From the NCBI GenBank assembly GCA_036873135.1, contig JAPTYO010000018.1:5881503-5945502 (forward strand): a DNA stretch of 64,000 nucleotides, given 5' to 3'. A model generated the notes under the pieces. The model made no database searches, was not told where the DNA came from, and saw only the letters and a program-made list of their open reading frames with translations. Made by a program: the position numbers and the translations under genes. Below are positions 11,742 through 22,372 of the stretch, piece after piece; position 1 is the first letter of the stretch, and each line of letters opens with the position of its first letter. The DNA is from Clarkia xantiana subsp. parviflora. Lineage: Eukaryota; Streptophyta; Magnoliopsida; Myrtales; Onagraceae.

Positions 11742-12865
11742 CAAATATCAGGGTCAAATCTGCAAAACTGAAAAGTTGAGGGATCAATCCGCAATTTCTG
11801 AATTTTCGAGGACTAAAATATAATTAGTCAAATTTCAAGTACTTACATATAATTATCACGAAATTATCATGCAAGATATAATTACTCCGAAATTACCGAA
11901 ATTACACGTAAAAATGACGAAAACGAATACGTGATTTTTAAGTACTGAGGCCCGTGCTAATCACGGTCTCCTTAAGGCAATTTCGCCCCACTCCACCCTC
12001 GGGTTATGCAAAGGAGTTCAAACACGGGGCGATCACCTCCCAGGATTCAACAGTGTCGTCAATACGTGTTATGCAACGAACACGTTTGACCGAACCGAAC
12101 CTTATACCCGAACACAACAGGATACTTTCAGGAAGCCGATCACGACGGCGGAAACAAACAAGCCGACGACAACGGCAGATGAAACGATAATAATTAAACA
12201 AAAGCACAAAAACAAAAGATAGCACGGTAGCCACCACCTGGACAAACAACCACGCAGAGAAGAAAAATTTGTGAGAGAAGGGAGAACTTCGGAAATGGTG
12301 TATTGGAAATGAGGGAATGTGGCTCCAATTTATAGTGAATTTTGCTGAAGGCTTCATAAATGGATTGAGTAATTGATCTGTAATTAACCACAGTTATTAC
12401 AGCAATAATACTGCATTAGTAATGGTGACTTTCCAGTTCAACTTCACTTCAATTACCCATCTGCTCGGAATGCAAACAGTCTGCTGGTTCGGTTCAAAAA
12501 CCCGGACGGACCAGAGACCGGTTCAGCAAAACCCGACCCGCGCGAGGCAAGCAATTCTGGACCGACATTCGTGTACGCACGTCGCGGGCGCGCACACAAG
12601 TCAAGCCTACCGGGGTGTGCTCCGGATCCGATGATTTGCACCCCCCCCTGCGCGCGTGGAGAGAGCCTTTCATCTAGTAATTAGTTACACCTATAAAAGG
12701 TTTGGCTTCATATATACTAGGCAAAAACTCTCAACTTGGCCGGTGTGGTATTAGAATACACTCACACATACACTAGGCAAGTACAATTGCCATTCACAAG
12801 TGACTTGGGCCAAAAAATTCCAAAGCCCCAAAGCCCATGTGGCTTAAATAAGCCCACGTCCAACA
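11736..12865 (-). repeat. 5' LTR of D
   Basis: Near-identical partner of 5512-6643. TATA box at plus-strand 12326-12336. Downstream of it on the minus strand lies the AAATTGCCTTAAGG site (11971-11983), then a CCGTG/CACGG hairpin, then the LTR end. The C-run has 8 C here against 10 in the other LTR. Confidence 0.92.
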
Positions 12866-13003
12866 TTAAATACCTAGGTATAAAATCGGTCTACGATCAG
12901 AAATTCGAGTTCGGGGGTTCTATTACGAATTAAAAATATTTTTTAATTACGCCATTTCGGTACTTTATTCACTTAACTTGCCAATTTTATTGTTTTATAT
13001 ATA
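12866..13003 (+). mobile_element. continuation of element E leader
   Basis: Begins with the TTAAA target duplication of D and continues the sequence broken at 5511. It ends where the TG of the next LTR begins. No coding content. Confidence 0.5.
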
Positions 13004-13609
13004 TGTTATTGTAAGCATATCGTGATGGGTGTCGTAATTGGTAGCCCATAATATGTATAGTTTACCTAAGGAAATTATGTACATGTCACATTAGGGTAAT
13101 TGGGCTAGACCCAAATCCCAATTGACATGAGAGGCCCAAAATTGGGCCTCCCTATGCATAGTGGCCAGCCGAAATATTGGAGTGGGCAAAGTGGACTTTT
13201 GTCCACTTTGCTCCTCCTATAAATACATGGTGTTAGGGAAATTTTATGGTTAATCATTATTTTCTCATTAGTGTGTTTTAGAGAGAGAAACCCTCCACCC
13301 CACACAATGGTTTCGGCCGAACCTATCCACCACCAAAGGGTGTGCCAATTTTCTTTCTAGCAAATACTCCAGAGATCTGTCCCCTGCCAAGAATCGATCA
13401 GAGACTTTGCTGTGGAGAACATACCGCGTAGGGCTTCCTTAACCAGAACCTCTACGGGTGCCGACCGGAGGATCGTGAACTTCCTGCAGGAAGGATCTTG
13501 GGACTACGGACAACGTTTGAGGTATGTGCGAATCTTCCGCTGCGTAATTTCGATTACTAGCATGTACCATGATTTAGTTTCCGTAGTGATTACTCCCCGT
13601 AATCTAACA
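13004..13609 (+). repeat. 5' LTR of Copia relic H
   Basis: About 606 bp, TGTTAT...CTAACA, followed at 13611 by a tRNA-iMet type primer site. It shares, in opposite orientation, the segments AATTGGTAGCCC, AGTGGACTTTTGTCCACT and GGTTTCGGCCGAACC or close variants with the LTRs at 45352-45850 and 52417-52919. Those copies lack the last roughly 90 bp present here. A TATA-like CTATAAATACA lies near 13217-13227. Confidence 0.75.
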
Positions 13610-13610
13610 G

Positions 13611-13622
13611 TGGTATCATAGC
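13611..13622 (+). promoter_or_regulatory. primer-binding site, tRNA-iMet type
   Basis: TGGTATCATAGC lies one base after the LTR end. The first eight bases match the complement of the initiator tRNA-Met 3' end (TGGTATCA), the usual Copia primer; the rest is nearly the common TGGTATCAGAGC form. Confidence 0.8.
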
Positions 13623-14007
13623 GAGGTTTAGGAGTTCATATTTTGGATAAATTGATGTTCTTGAAAATTTAAAAGTTTCGGACCGAAATTTTTAAAAGGG
13701 AATTTTAAAATTTCGAGTTTTAGGGTTTATGGTGGTCCGAAATTTTCATGATGTTCTTGGTTAATTTGATGTTCATGATCTTCAAGAAAAATGTGATATT
13801 TATCAAAATCAAACATTTGATTGTAGATCTTATTAAAATTTGATCTTGAAATTTGACCACTTGTTCCCAATTTGGTGTTTGTGCCGAAATTTTAATGAAT
13901 TTACAAGGTGAAGTTTTTAACTTCTTGGTCTCCAAACAAACAAATTTCGGCCACTATTATTAAAATTATATTGTTTACCATATTTTAATTTTTAATCAAG
14001 GTAACAA
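13623..14007 (+). mobile_element. leader of Copia relic H, cut by Helitron
   Basis: AT-rich untranslated leader after the primer site with no open frame. It stops at the Helitron 5' end (14008), and element H resumes at 19068. Confidence 0.55.
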
Positions 14008-14735
14008 TCTACTATATTATATTAATTCGACACCGGAAGCCCTCTGTCCGATACGTGGACAGTCCACGTAGTTACCGTTTCCTAATTTAATCGGAATTTA
14101 ATAGTGGTTCTCTAAATTTAGATACATAATATTGATTGGTTGAAAATTATGAAGTATTTTTATCTCCTAATTTGGTCTCTACGCAATTTAAAGAAACAAA
14201 TTAGTTAAATGTTTCCTTTTAAATTCACTATCTATACAGTTTGGTTCCGGAAGACCATACGACGCCACGTAGGCAGTATTTTTATAGAATAATAATAAAA
14301 TAAATCTAAAAAGAAACGGCACCATATATAAAAAGAATATATATGTTTAGAATAAAATAATACAAAATTTAGTACATTATATATTACGATGTATAATATA
14401 AATATATAATAATAATAAACCAAACTAAAGAAACGGTATTACAGTGCATGTATATATTGTGAATATGTATTGAATTATATATATGTTATATATTTATGTA
14501 GTAATAATCATAAAAGTACTTATATTTTCTTCTATATATACTATGTAGTATGTATACATTGCCTAGAGTTTAAGGTCGAAATTAAAAGCTTCGAAGCTTC
14601 ATCAATTGAGTTGGAGTTATTATTACAATATTGCATGCACTTTTGCAGAGGTAGAGGAAATTCAACGTCTTAACTATTTACAAATGAATTAGAGGCGACA
14701 CGGTATTGATTATATATGTTGTTTTGATTTTGCAG

Positions 14736-14807
14736 TCTAACGAGTTTTCAGATGAGCTTCTTAAAGACTCGATGAAAATGATTTTGCTGCCGAGTGAACT
14801 TCTTTAA
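14736..14807 (+). pseudogene. possible captured terminal exon in Helitron
   Basis: After a pyrimidine/T-rich stretch ending TTTTGCAG (14735), a 23-codon open stretch (SNEFSDELLKDSMKM...) ends in TAA at 14805-14807. Its composition is unlike the AT-rich surroundings and fits the last exon of a host gene carried by the Helitron. The gene is not recognised. It is short enough to be chance. Confidence 0.25.
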
Positions 14808-16220
14808 TAACCATACTTATTTAATTGTATGATTTGAGTCGTATAAGTTATGATTATATTATTTTGTTACTTAATGGTATTTATTTATATTACTGATTCA
14901 TGTACGTTATTTTTTGAAACATTCTTGCTCGAGTACCATTGGAAATACGATGTTGTGGAATTGGGTATAACCTAAATTCTCACGAGGGTACACGGTACGT
15001 TTGAAAGTGTTACTATTTTATTATATTTAAAAGCGTTACTATTTTATTCAAGTGTGACACTATACTAACTGAATTTTGTGTATCGTATTTTAACTATAGA
15101 TTCCAGGTAAAGTTTTGTTTCTTTCGAGCTTTATGGAGCTTTCTTTATGTATTGTTTTTGGTAAGTAATATCTTATACTCTTTTCTTCTTTTAAAATTTT
15201 TCTTTTGAAAAAAAAAAAAAAGTTACGTAGGTTAGATATATCGTCATCAGTTCGATAGATGAATTAATTGTGTATCACATAGTAAAACTTTGCTAAATAA
15301 ATAAGTTAGTTTGATTAATTACACTTTTTTTTTCATACTAAATTATGGTGCATACTGCATAGTTCATTTGTCAAGATATTTTCTAATACTTCTACCTTTT
15401 GACATTAATTATTCAAATTCACATTAATTATTCAAAGAGATTCTAGACTTTAATTTTTTTATATCCAACCGTCAACATCAAGTAACTAATTCTACTAATA
15501 CTATTAGTTAAAAAAAAATTTGAATTTCGAGCCAAGTTTAGAGGTTCATACTGATTTTATTTTAGGGCGCCGTGAATAAATGGTTAAAATAAACAAAACT
15601 ATACTTTATAATAATTAAAATGTTAAATTAATTAAAATTCGTGTATTTTAATCACTAATTATTTCCGATAGAGAACAATCGGTGGGGTAGGGTAGATAAC
15701 GTAAATAGAAAATTGATCAATTTAACAAATACTCAATTATACAATTATTCTAATCCCAGAGAAATTAAATTTATGAATCATTGCGATTTACTTTTTTTTG
15801 CCAACGATTTACTTTAACATATGATTAAAAAAAATTGGATTAATTCGGTTTTTAACTTAATTTTTTTACTTCTAATTTCCCATGTCAAATAAAAAAAGTA
15901 TACTAATGTATTAAATTATCTAATAAAACATTTTTTTAATAATATACTGACGTTTCATCTCCGTTTAAGATGAATGATTGCCCTAAAATTCACAATTTCA
16001 AGTTTTGTTATCAATATAATGAACGTGACATATTGGAAGTCAAAGGCAATAATAAATTTGTAAATTAATTATTTTCGTTTTTACTAAATTTGCAATGAAT
16101 GATAAGCACTTTAGAGATTTTTTTTTTTCAATTTACCATTCTATTATCTATATACGATCTATATTAATTTAAAACTTAAATGCTAATAAAATCATCTAAA
16201 TAAATACAGAACGTCAAAAC
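14808..16220 (+). other. Helitron body, AT-rich, no gene
   Basis: AT-rich sequence with several homopolymer runs (for example A-run near 15208-15221) and no open frame of interest. Element G begins at 16221. Confidence 0.5.
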
Positions 16221-17002
16221 TGTTAGGTTCCGGGATCTGGGTCAACGGGTGGTCGGCTCAAATCTCGTTCCTCACTGGAGATGTGGATGATCCGGTTCTC
16301 TTAGGTTGTACTGTCTTAGCTTTCGTCCTTCCTTCCTGAGCTTCTCTTCTCCTTTCGCCCTGCAGAAGGGGCAATACCAGGCACAGAGGGGGGGGGGGGG
16401 GGGGGTGGTGCCTGATGAACCCTCTCCGATGCCTAAGTCAGTATCGTTTTTAGAGAGATAAAGCTAGAGAGATGTCAGAGCTAAAATGTCCAAATGGCCA
16501 AGATGATCAAATGAGTTGTGAAGGTGGGGTATTTATAGGCAACGGTGTCATTAAGGTGGCTTAATGACATCGTTAGCCTTTAAACACAATTAATTAACCT
16601 TTAAGCGCATAATTAAGACCTTAGGATTCGGAGGAGGTAGGCGGAGTGGACCGAGCATGGGAGTTCGAAGGTGGTGTCGGGGCCCTTGGGGGGGGGGAGA
16701 AATCCGACCCCCAAGGGTAGGGGTTGGGTGAGGACACCCAACCCCTCCTAGGGAGGGTGGGGTTGGCCAACCCCATCCCTCCTAGGAGGGATCGGGTTGG
16801 CCGACCCGATCTCTCCTAGGAGAGATCGGGTTGGCCGACCCGATCTCCCCTAGGGGAGGTCGGGTGTGGCCACCCAACCTCACCTAGGTGAGTTCGTCCT
16901 TGTCGGACGGGCGCCTTGGCCCCGTCCGAGCCGTCGATGTTCTCGCGAAGTGTCCGGGTTGAAGTTTCGATTTGCAATCATAAATGGGACGATAAAAATA
17001 CA
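16221..17002 (-). repeat. 3' LTR of G with G-run and palindrome chain
   Basis: Contains an 18-G run (16388-16405), a TATA box on the minus strand (plus-strand TATTTATAGG near 16529-16538) and a chain of palindromes (16711-16893) described separately. Its right end, toward gag, abuts the truncated coding frame. Confidence 0.75.
16711..16893. repeat. chain of alternating palindromes in G LTR
   Basis: Consecutive dyads about 17 bp apart, centred alternately on GGCC and CCTAGG: GGGGTTGGCCAACCCC (16 bp, perfect), ATCCCTCCTAGGAGGGAT (18 bp, perfect), CGGGTTGGCCGACCCG (one mismatched pair), ATCTCTCCTAGGAGAGAT (18 bp, perfect), the GGCC unit again, then ATCTCCCCTAGGGGAG, a TGGCCA unit and CTCACCTAGGTGAG (14 bp, perfect). 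The chain starts with an 11-bp stem, GGGGTTGGGTG/CACCCAACCCC. It could form a row of hairpins in DNA or RNA. The other LTR has the same chain. Confidence 0.9.
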
Positions 17003-17962
17003 ACGGAAGAACCAATGTGAGGCCTCATGCTGTTGGATATGCTCTAGGGGGTCTCCCTTCCCATTGTACTTTGCAATTTGCACAGTGTGCAGGGAGTCTG
17101 GCACCCTGTTCATCTCCAACTCCCTTGTGAAAGGGTGGTTCGTCTTGTCACTTAGACAATGCAGGCTGGGTTTCTTTGACTCATTCAATTTCCGGGTTAT
17201 CATGGCTTCTATCTCCTCCGGGGTGATCATCACCTGTGCCGGAGTATAATCCCTCTGATATCCATTGTAGTTGTAGACTGGGCTTACTGGGTTCCCTTGT
17301 CCCTGCTGGTATGGACTGTAGGTGTACTCTTAATACGCCTGCTGGGGTGCTTCATAGAAGTCCTGCCTCCTTGGAGGTCTTGCTTGTCTTTCCTCCCCAA
17401 GCGGGGTGTAGGCCCTGTTGTTCTGATGTTGCCTAGGAGGCACAGATTGTTGCCTTCCCTCTGGGGGTGGCTCCTGGTAATATCTTCTTTGCTCCTCTCG
17501 CTGCCCTGCTCGAGGGTGCGAGTAGTGCTCTTCTGTCGGGATCTGCTCCTCCTCATGAGCTTCAGTGTAAGTCCCTTGGGTGTATGCCGGCCTTGCATAT
17601 GCTGTGTGGGCGCGGTTATCATCTCTTTGTTCCGGCATCCCATATGGGTACCTTTGGGGTTGCTCCTCATAATAGTATCCCTCAGGGGGTGCCGTGTTGT
17701 GGGAAGGCACTCCCTGTTGTCCTCTTGCTCTCTGTGGCCTTCTTGCCCGGGGAGTGGAGGCTGTGGAGGACTCAGCCCCAGCTGGGCGTGAAGGTCCTCC
17801 CTCCTGGTTGTTCTGTTGCTGAGGAGGTTGTGGTATTTCTTGGGGCTCTGGATGCATTGGCTGCTTCCCAGGGTTAGGCCGCCTCCCTGGGGGTATGGGT
17901 TCTCTTCTCCGCCCATTGCCCCCGGGTGGGTGTTGGGGCCTGGACACCCTACTGTTCGTCAT
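17003..17962 (-). pseudogene. truncated gag of element G
   Basis: One frame from the ATG at 17962 (MTNSRVSRPQHPPGG) runs about 320 codons into the 3' LTR with a single TAA at 17330-17332. The first 200 residues are low complexity, rich in Pro, Gln, Arg, Glu and Tyr. The last part (HPFTRELEMNRVPDSLHTV... KYNGKGDPLEHIQ) matches the start of the plant Gypsy gag core, seen as HPFVPRL...YDGERDPVRHVQ in element A. The rest of gag and all of pol are missing. It may have served only as packaging signal or leader, or may encode a gag fragment. Similarity to A and B gag is confined to this short core. Confidence 0.7.
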
Positions 17963-18013
17963 AGCTCGTGTAATAGCCAGGCTTTCTGTCCGAAGCCTAC
18001 AGACGGCGCCAAG

Positions 18014-18778
18014 TGTTAGGTTTCGGGATCTGGGTCAACGGGTGGTCGGCTCAAATCTCGTTCCTCGATGATCCGGTTCTCTTAGGTTGTACTGTCTTAG
18101 CTTTCGTCCTTCCTTCCTGAGCTTCTCTTCTCCTTTCGCTCTGCAGAAGGGGCAATACCAGGCACAGAGGGGGGGGGGGGGGTGGTGCCTGATGAACCCT
18201 CTCCGATGCCTAAGTCAGTATCGTTTTTAGAGAGATAAAGCTAGAGAGATGTCAGAGCTAAAATGTCCAAATGGCCAAGATGATCAAATGAGTTGTGAAG
18301 GTGGGGTATTTATAGGCAACGGTGTCATTAAGGTGGCTTAATGACATCGTTAGCCTTTAAACACAATTAATTAACCTTTAAGCGCATAATTAAAACCTTA
18401 GGATTCGGAGGAGGTAGGCGGAGTGGACCGAGCATGGGAGTTCGAAGGTGGTGTCGGGGCCCTTGGGGGGGGGAGAAATCCGACCCCCAAGGGTAGGGGT
18501 TGGGTGAGGACACCCAACCCCTCCTAGGGAGGGTGGGGTTGGCCAACCCCATCCCTCCTAGGAGGGATCGGGTTGGCCGACCCGATCTCTCCTAGGAGAG
18601 ATCGGGTTGGCCGACCCGATCTCCCCTAGGGGAGGTCGGGTGTGGCCACCCAACCTCACCTAGGTGAGTTCGTCCTTGTCGGACGGGCGCCTTGGCCCCG
18701 TCCGAGCCGTCGATGTTCTCGCGAAGTGTCCGGGTTGAAGTTTCGATTTGCAATCATAAATGGGACGATAAAAATACA
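18014..18778 (-). repeat. 5' LTR of G
   Basis: Partner of 16221-17002. The G run is 14 here (18169-18182). The palindrome chain lies at about 18484-18667. The primer site follows on the minus strand at 18013-17996 (TGGCGCCGT core at 18011-18003). Confidence 0.75.
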
Positions 18779-19067
18779 ACGGTTCGGAAGTCAACGGGTT
18801 CAAATTGGGCGTATATCCATCACAAACTAATTATAATTAATATCATTTCATATAATATATTATTTTCTTTTAATAGAAAATATATTAATTGTTATTATTT
18901 AAAATTACAATTAATGGCGCTTATCTTATTGTAATTTTTTAAATTATAATATATTTATATATATTATTTAAAATTAGAATAATTAAACTATTCTAACTTT
19001 TTTTTTTTTTTTTTATATATAAAGATTTGAATTTTTTACCCGCGCGTTGCGCGGGGATAGCATCTAG
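18779..19067 (+). other. Helitron 3' portion and terminus
   Basis: AT-rich tail ending in a T-run, then the GC hairpin at 19039-19055 and CTAG at 19064-19067. No gene. Confidence 0.7.
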
Positions 19068-19368
19068 TATATCTATAATTGAGAACGTTAGAATAGATTC
19101 ACATCAATATATAGAAATATATATAACTATCAATATATCTAAATATTTAATAGGGTTAAAGATATTATTGATAGATTTAGTTACCTAAAAGATTGAGAAC
19201 GTATATTGTCAATATTATTTGTTACCCTGTTTAAGATATTGACAATAAATATAATATATATTTTATATGTTAGCCTATTTTTACATATATATATATATAT
19301 ATATTGTCGATTGATTTAATCTTAACGATAGAATCTTGTCAGTAAATATATATATGTTTGTAGTTGGC

Positions 19369-19408
<40 letters not shown>

Positions 19409-22372
19409 AATATTGGAAACTATTTTATATTTACTTGGTGGCTAAGTTAATATTTTAATAGACTTTAAAACCCTACTTGGGCCACAAGTAAACATTTTGG
19501 CCTAACCTTTCATATTTTAATTATTGGGCCGGTCCAATGTGTCAAACCGGGACGAATTAAAAATAAACCAGATTTTCTCAATCGGTTCGACCTAGTTGGG
19601 TCGGGTCGAACCGGGGTAACTAAGTGGGTCTAACTGAACCGGTTTTGTGTGTTGAACCGAACCGAACCCTATTTTTAATTGGACCGGTTCGGACCGAACC
19701 AGATTTTAAGATTAAAACCGGACCGAACCGAATCGGACCGAATCGGATTTTAAACCGGACCAAACTAGATTTTTCTGAACCGGATTTTAATGGACCGAAC
19801 CGAATCGGACCAAACCAGACCGAAATTGACTGAACCGAAATGATTTTCAAAACCGAATTCAAGTCAATTAAATAAAATAGGTTGGTCAAGTTTTAAAATC
19901 CAAATGTTTTGAACCTAAAATGGCCTACACAGTTCTCAAGGGTTTCATGTTATTTACATAACAGTAAAACCTTTATGCCTTGTTTCGATTATGGGGATGG
20001 ATCTCGGAGATACATGTTTTGGGACTGGATTAATTAGTGGGCTAAATTACAATTGTTTATTCTTCAATATATATGCATAATTAGAAATGTTGTCTTGACT
20101 GAGTCAAGCTAGTTGGATATTGCATATTGTGGGCTAAGCCCTGGTTAAATATATGGAATGCGCACTAGGATAGACATGCTGTGATGGTTGAAAATGCCTA
20201 GGATTCGTGTGTAGAATGTTGCGTGATTGAATATAAGTACGAATTGCAAATCAACCCTTAATGTTTAAAATTATTTTTAAAATTGAAAACCAGTCGCCAA
20301 ATATGTATGATTGTTGTGGAATTTTCATGTTTGACACGTATGCTAGAATGTTGAGGATGTAGTTGCATTTGATAATTTACTTAGAAGTAGAATTATGTAT
20401 GCAAGCATGAGTTCGTTGGAACATTATACGCATGACGTGTAAGCATGATTGTGGTTTGTATGATGAATGTTACTTGCGTATGATAATTTACATGGATAGT
20501 AGAATTATATATGCATGAGTGAATTCATCGGAATATTTTTTCCAAAATAAAAGGGCCTTGGAAAAGCCAAGATCGGGTATGCTTGTTTTAAAATTCCCGT
20601 TCCGGTAATTTGCGATTGAACCGTTTTTAAAAGACTAATCTATTAGATTGAAAACGACGGTAATGTGCACTCTTTCTCAAAATGTCATTGTCTCCCTGAT
20701 TTTTGCGTAATCATCGATGTGTTAGTATGAATTGGTTGAATTAGAGCGATTTGATATTCCTCGCAATCTTGATGATATGAATCATGATGAATAAAAAGAG
20801 TACGTGTTGAACTCTCTACTACGATTCCGAAAAGTGGAGAAGACAACTACAGATGAATATGGTAGTCTGTATGATTTTGACAATGGGAGTGGGTTATTTG
20901 ATGATCTCAATGCGTATGTGGTGATACATTCACCCTTGGTAAAAGGGGGTTGAAGAAGACTTCAATTGCAACTAGGCAATGTTGTAGCTTAGTATCCCTT
21001 TGCATCCGCCTCGGTGGAAGCAAGGATGCAAAAGCTAAACGTTTCGGTTAACCGTAATGGTCTTCTCTCTTTTCATGGATGTTGGCGTAAAACCCGCATA
21101 AGATCTTCAGAATGAAAGGTCAACATGGAAAAGATGTAGATGGTTGTCTAATATTGACAGGACTCAATGATATTGAGCCTAATCAAGTACAGTAACCACA
21201 ACAGTAAAAGAGAAATCTTCTCTGCTCACCATACTGGGTTCGAAAGAAGTCAACCATGATCCGCATATTATAGAGAGAACTGGACCATAAAAGTCTTATA
21301 CGATAATCTGGTGGGTTAAACCATGTTGATAAAGTGCGTCTCAAGTACGCCTCGTAGGTCATGTGTATGAAGCGGTAAAATGCTTTATACAGACACAGAT
21401 CATTTGACGTGATTCACTCGTGAATTTACTCAGATGTGATGTTCAACATGGCTTAAAGTTCTCGACTATCTATGTGACAATCATGGATCAAATACGCGAT
21501 CTTCAGATCAAGAACCCTACCATTGTCATTTATCGTTCGTTTGAGTTACTAAAATTTTGGTTACTTCGAGATTCGGATTTATTGAATAAAGTAGTTTCCA
21601 TTCGATTCGAAATGTAATCTACTTGTCAAAATTAATCGACCTGGTTAAACAAGATCGATTCGAAACGAAATTTCGGCCAGGTAAAAGTGGTCGAATAAAA
21701 CGTGACGATTCACGTACTCCGTCATCTCAGTCAGGACAATTGAACTGAACATACACATCGATTGCATAGCAAGATCGAAAGAGTATTTCTTAATTTTTAA
21801 TACTACATTGAATGAAATAATCTGTAATGATGATCATGTGTGAAACTGATTGCGTAGCTAGATTCTTATTCATGTAAAACTGTGTTCCACTAAAATCGGT
21901 AAAACACGCCGCCATAAAAGCTGAAGAATGATAATGAGTTAAATCATATCACCGTGCGACATTAATTTGCGCATTAAACACGTATTTAGGACAAGAGTAT
22001 GTTAAATACTCTTTGAAAGTACATGTTTACAGCTTAAAGACATGGTGTCGTGGTCGAACATGTAACATTACATACTTGTGGACGAATTTTCCGATGCATT
22101 GATAGTTTTCAGAATAATGAGTCTTGATCAAATCAGGAGGAAGATATTACAGATATCAGGTCCCATTTAATTCGAGTGGGAGAGATTTGAACTAGCAACT
22201 CAAGTGAATGACATGGTAAATGATAATGGGAACATTTTCATAATAAATCAAGTGGGAGGAATAAACTTCTTCCACGTGAAATCACTGTTGCTGTTGAGAC
22301 GAATCAAGTTGAACCTGATTATCGTAATGTTGAACCAAGAATGCCACAACTACCTATACTACCCATTGTTCC
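19068..22372 (+). mobile_element. non-coding internal part of Copia relic H
   Basis: 3.3 kb with no coding frame for gag, protease or integrase. Holds TA microsatellites (about 19282-19303 and 19370-19402) and a stretch of repeated GGACCGAACC/AACCGAATC-like motifs (about 19630-19860). From about 19270 onward it is homologous, in inverted orientation, to 48964-52416. For example the GGCCAGGTAAAA segment near 21677 and TTGGTAAAAGGGG near 20937 recur reversed near 49985 and 50740. It is interrupted at 22372 by element A with the GTTCC duplication and resumes at 44774. Confidence 0.6.

Larger units (their letters stand above)
5512..12865 (-). mobile_element. Copia LTR retrotransposon D, complete, very young
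   Basis: Complete 7.35-kb minus-strand element flanked by the 5-bp duplication TTAAA (5507-5511 and 12866-12870). The two LTRs (1132 and 1130 bp) differ, by eye, at one base (A/G in the TTCAGTTC/TTCGGTTC segment) and by two C in a poly-C run, so insertion is recent. Internal order on the minus strand is 5' LTR, stem-loop leader, gag-protease-integrase-RT-RNase H in one frame, 3' untranslated region with purine tract, 3' LTR. That domain order (integrase before RT) is Copia. The coding frame carries two TAG codons. There is no recognisable tRNA-iMet primer site after the 5' LTR, which is unusual for Copia. Confidence 0.93.
16221..18778 (-). mobile_element. small gag-only LTR element G
   Basis: Two LTRs (16221-17002, 782 bp; 18014-18778, 765 bp) flank about 1 kb. 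On the minus strand the LTR runs TGTATT...CCTAACA. Directly after the 5' LTR comes CTTGGCGCCGTCTGTAGG, a primer site of the same type as in the Tat elements, then a truncated gag. There is no protease, RT or integrase, so the element is non-autonomous (TRIM/LARD-like). The LTRs differ by a small deletion, the length of a G run and a few bases. I could not find a clean target duplication (AAAAC before, ACGGT after). Similarity of the LTR copies continues three or four bases beyond the ACA end, so the exact boundary is uncertain. Confidence 0.75.
14008..19067 (+). mobile_element. non-autonomous Helitron with nested LTR element
   Basis: The 5' end is TCTACTATATTATATTAATT preceded by A (14007). 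The 3' end is a GC hairpin, CCCGCGC-GTT-GCGCGGG (19039-19055), followed 8 bases later by CTAG (19064-19067) and a host T (19068). These are the standard Helitron features (TC start, hairpin, CTRR end, insertion between A and T). Total 5.06 kb, of which 2.56 kb is LTR element G. There is no Rep/helicase reading frame, so it would depend on another Helitron. The remainder is AT-rich with one possible captured exon (14736-14807). Confidence 0.85.

Noticed and set aside
17284..17916. Several 130-210 codon open frames on both strands over the G gag
   Set aside because: Overlapping shadows of one GC-rich low-complexity region; only the frame from 17962 ends in the gag core motif.
16221..18778. Target-site duplication for element G
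   Set aside because: AAAAC before and ACGGT after do not match, so no duplication is claimed.
14008..19067. Autonomous Helitron with Rep/helicase
   Set aside because: No reading frame of suitable length or motif; the only sizeable frames belong to the nested LTR element.
19620..19889. Plus and minus open frames in the ACCGAACC-rich stretch
   Set aside because: Peptides of repeated NRIGPNR/RFGPIRFG type reflect a simple sequence repeat; the inverted copy near 51950-52170 does not keep them.
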